Shown: positions 61,702-64,000 of the stretch, piece after piece | Layout of the letters: each line of letters starts with the position of its first letter | How positions within the stretch are numbered: the first letter of the stretch is position 1 | Assembly: GCA_947498325.1 (NCBI GenBank) | Contig: CANMKE010000022.1 | Location: 25,817-89,816, forward strand | DNA: 64,000 bases | Direction of reading: 5' to 3' | From: an uncultured Persicobacter sp. | GTDB taxonomy: Bacteria; Bacteroidota; Bacteroidia; Cytophagales; Cyclobacteriaceae | The notes under the pieces: generated by a model | What the model saw: the letters and a program-made list of their open reading frames with translations, nothing else | The model's database searches: none | Told to the model about the DNA's origin: nothing | Made by a program: the position numbers and the translations under genes

Positions 61702-63846
61702 TTATGGAATGATCACTTTCGAGACTTCAAATAGTTCTCCACCATATTTTTTATTGATCACCACCTGGAATCCTCGCTCCATCAATTCTTTACCGGTTGC
61801 CGTAATCACGTGCTTACCTGATGGTGCCAAATTGATTTCGTAAGTGGCGTTCTCATTAAGTTCACTTGGGTACACCATACGGGCCGACTCCTTGGCTCCC
61901 TGACGGAATACACCCAAAATCCCACCTTCCTGTGTATCATAATTGATGCGCTGCCATCCATCCCAATAACCCTCACGTGGCTCGCCGAAACCTTCCAAAT
62001 CCTTGCGATATGACATATAATCAAAACGTTCCTGCATCTGATCCATCCAGTCTGCCCAGCTTCTCATCTCTTGTCGCTTTTCAACAGGCAATTTGTCAGG
62101 GTCACCCAAAACGATCGGCAATGTACCGATCAATGATTTCATCGTCAGGTCAATATCATCAGTGTCCATTGGTAAGTTACCGATCACCAAAGAAGAAGCG
62201 GGTACGGCTGGTGAACGCCACCATGCCAACTGTCGAACTCTCATCGGACCAACAGGTGCTGGATCTTCGATATTTGACAACCAGTTACCTTCAGCATGTT
62301 CAGCCGTGGCGTAATCCATCAGGTGGACTTTACCCGTTGTTTCATAGGTACAGTCGATGAATAGTTCTGGTGCTTCTTCGTGCAACTCGTCGAACATCTT
62401 CAGCATGTTTTCATACAAAACAGTGAACGACTCGTTATGATCTCGGTAATCCGGATGATCTTTGGCATAAGAACCAGACTGCTTGGTGTCGTTTACATAT
62501 GGAGAAGTAACAACAGCAAGGTCCATCTTTGCATAAGCCAATCCATAATCTTTTACCAATCGAAGAATAGTTTCTTTCATGTAATCTTTCCACCCTGTTC
62601 CGAAAGAAGCAGAATAGAATCCATTATCTACCGGTGATTGGAAATGCAGGTTTCCTGTGCTTCCGTCCGGCTTCTGAACAAACCATTCTGGATGTTCCTG
62701 ATAAACCTTGGAATCTTTGGTAGCAGAGCCGATAGAAATCCACAAACCTGGTTTCATGCCCAAAGATTTGATGTAATCGAAAGTAGGCTTCAAACCACCA
62801 GGGAATTTATTTTGATCCACATGCCAGTCGCCATAATTTTCACCCCAACCACGAATAGAACTTTTACCATGAGCATTAACCTGCCAACCGTCATCAATGA
62901 TAAATTCTTTTACGCCACATTCAGCCGCAGCTTTTGCCACACGGCGGATCAAAGTATCACTGATGTGCGTACGGAATGGATACCAGGTATTGTAAACAAA
63001 AGTAGGCTTCTCTTTCAAGTCATAAATTCTTGGTTTCAAAGCGGTTTTGACGAACTTGTTTACTTCGTTGTTGATCATTTGGAAACCATCGCGGTAGCCA
63101 TGATATAGCCCAATAAACGTTTTGGGGCTGGTCCATGATTGCTTAGGCTTGAACCATTTTCTGAAAGGAAAATCCTGATTTGGGTGCGTCAGTCCCACCT
63201 GAACGTTGTCGTGCATTCCTTCTGACTGGAAGGCTGTTCTTTTCAGAATACCCATTGCTTCGTTACCCAAAGCCATTCCCTGTTTGGAATTCGCCTGTTC
63301 GATCACCACTACAGGATCATCCCAGTCACCTTCATACTTCATCAGGTGTTTCATACGGCCATAGTTGTTTAGAACCATCGCCCAGGTGTTGTTCATGCTT
63401 GTATAGATATCCTGAACATTCAAAGACTCAATCTTGAAATCCTCTTTGCCAGTATTCTCAAAGGTGATCCATTTTCTGATAAAAGGATGATTGTCATACA
63501 TTTCATAGTTGACAAAAATCTTAAAGTTTTTTTCACCTTTCGGCTTAAGTGTCAAAATTACACGTTGCGTAGTTTTATCGGTTTTTACACGCTTTACCTT
63601 GTCCAGGTCCCATTTACTGAAACCACTGTATTCTGTATCATTAAGAACAAAAGAAAAACCTTTGCTCTTTGATTTTACATAGTTGAGTGTATCACTTTTC
63701 AGGTTGAAATTAGAAAGATACAGGCTGTCATTATTGTAAACGACATCATACTTGACCAAATTATTCTCCAAGGTGATCACTTTCTGCCCAAAGGCGACAC
63801 CGCTACAAAAAAGCAGTGCAAAAAATGTGATAATATTATATTTCAT
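61702..63846 (-). CDS. GH36-type alpha-galactosidase, secreted
   Basis: A 714-residue clan GH-D enzyme. Signal peptide MKYNIITFFALLFCSGVAFGQ is followed by an N-terminal beta-sandwich (about 25-270), a (beta/alpha)8 domain (about 280-600) with VYNTWYPFRTH, EFIIDDGWQ and the nucleophile Asp442 in YAKMDLAVV, and a C-terminal beta domain. Key GH36 features (DDGWQ, K-x-D) are present; the acid/base Asp was not pinned down. It hydrolyses terminal alpha-galactosyl groups with retention, for example from galactomannan or galactoglucomannan. It follows the partial gene upstream by 31 bases and is probably cotranscribed with it. Confidence 0.9.
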   Translation of the reverse strand: MKYNIITFFALLFCSGVAFGQKVITLENNLVKYDVVYNNDSLYLSNFNLKSDTLNYVKSKSKGFSFVLNDTEYSGFSKWDLDKVKRVKTDKTTQRVILTLKPKGEKNFKIFVNYEMYDNHPFIRKWITFENTGKEDFKIESLNVQDIYTSMNNTWAMVLNNYGRMKHLMKYEGDWDDPVVVIEQANSKQGMALGNEAMGILKRTAFQSEGMHDNVQVGLTHPNQDFPFRKWFKPKQSWTSPKTFIGLYHGYRDGFQMINNEVNKFVKTALKPRIYDLKEKPTFVYNTWYPFRTHISDTLIRRVAKAAAECGVKEFIIDDGWQVNAHGKSSIRGWGENYGDWHVDQNKFPGGLKPTFDYIKSLGMKPGLWISIGSATKDSKVYQEHPEWFVQKPDGSTGNLHFQSPVDNGFYSASFGTGWKDYMKETILRLVKDYGLAYAKMDLAVVTSPYVNDTKQSGSYAKDHPDYRDHNESFTVLYENMLKMFDELHEEAPELFIDCTYETTGKVHLMDYATAEHAEGNWLSNIEDPAPVGPMRVRQLAWWRSPAVPASSLVIGNLPMDTDDIDLTMKSLIGTLPIVLGDPDKLPVEKRQEMRSWADWMDQMQERFDYMSYRKDLEGFGEPREGYWDGWQRINYDTQEGGILGVFRQGAKESARMVYPSELNENATYEINLAPSGKHVITATGKELMERGFQVVINKKYGGELFEVSKVIIP

Positions 63847-63877
63847 AATATGATAAATGATTGAATTAAAAAAATAA

Positions 63878-64000
63878 TCAACTGTTGCTCAATTGCTTCA
63901 GCTTCATAGTACCATGTAGCCAGCCTGCCGAATGAGGGATCCATTCTTCGTCGGTAAATGACTGCGGACGGTCGTTTTCTTTGGTTGCCATTACATCCAA
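63878..64000 (-). CDS. C-terminal 40 residues of a protein, cut by the window edge
   Basis: On the minus strand the frame is open from 64000 to TGA at 63878-63880 and reads ATKENDRPQSFTDEEWIPHS, then AGWLHGTMKLKQLSNS. The family cannot be told from so little. Its stop is 31 bases before the GH36 start, so it belongs to the same operon and may be another part of the glycan locus. Confidence 0.6.
   Translation of the reverse strand: MDVMATKENDRPQSFTDEEWIPHSAGWLHGTMKLKQLSNS

Overview
The window is about 64 kb of a marine- or plant-matter-type Bacteroidota genome, most likely from the Cytophagales/Flammeovirgaceae-like part of the phylum. The evidence is two SusC/SusD pairs, carboxypeptidase-regulatory-domain TonB receptors, many lipoproteins, three proteins ending in a type IX secretion (T9SS) sorting domain, a TTTG/TAnnTTTG promoter, and weak Shine-Dalgarno sequences with A/T-rich leaders. 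The genus assignment is inference only. No rRNA, tRNA, CRISPR array or intact mobile element was seen.

Layout. (1) 1-2.6 kb: an overlapping operon of a SpoIIE-type phosphatase (5' end outside the window), CheB and CheR. (2) 2.6-6.2 kb: three small proteins of unknown function and a HAD-type phosphatase lipoprotein. (3) 6.8-10.6 kb: a TonB receptor coupled to a beta-propeller phytase lipoprotein, then an outer-membrane beta-barrel protein. (4) 12.0-16.9 kb: a SusC/SusD pair without enzymes, preceded by a nested palindrome. (5) 16.9-20.5 kb: a siderophore-type TonB receptor and a PepSY membrane protein on the minus strand, with the best promoter in the window.

(6) 21.1-64 kb is one large polysaccharide-utilisation region. 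Its plus-strand part holds a T9SS-secreted GH9, a GPH sugar symporter divergent from a GH130 mannosylglucose phosphorylase, a lipoprotein GH9, a FISUMP-domain protein, a GH28, a second T9SS GH9, an eight-FN3 T9SS protein, and then a surface lipoprotein, SusC, SusD, GH3 and GH43-like run. Its minus-strand part holds a second GH28, a second GH3, a retaining-type GH97, a GH36 alpha-galactosidase and the C-terminus of one more gene. Between them lie a serine hydrolase gene interrupted by two in-frame stops and a decayed transposase fragment.

How it may work (inference). Secreted and surface GH9 enzymes cut a beta-1,4-linked backbone. The surface lipoprotein and SusCD bind and import oligosaccharides. 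The GH36 and GH97 remove alpha-galactosyl branches, the GH3s trim beta-linked ends, and GPH with GH130 takes in and phosphorolyses mannosyl-glucose. This fits a galactoglucomannan-like hemicellulose; the two GH28s and the GH43-like enzyme point to pectic side chains as well. No dedicated regulator (hybrid two-component system, SusR, ECF sigma/anti-sigma) lies in these 43 kb. A small family of dispersed hairpin repeats sits 3' of genes in this region.
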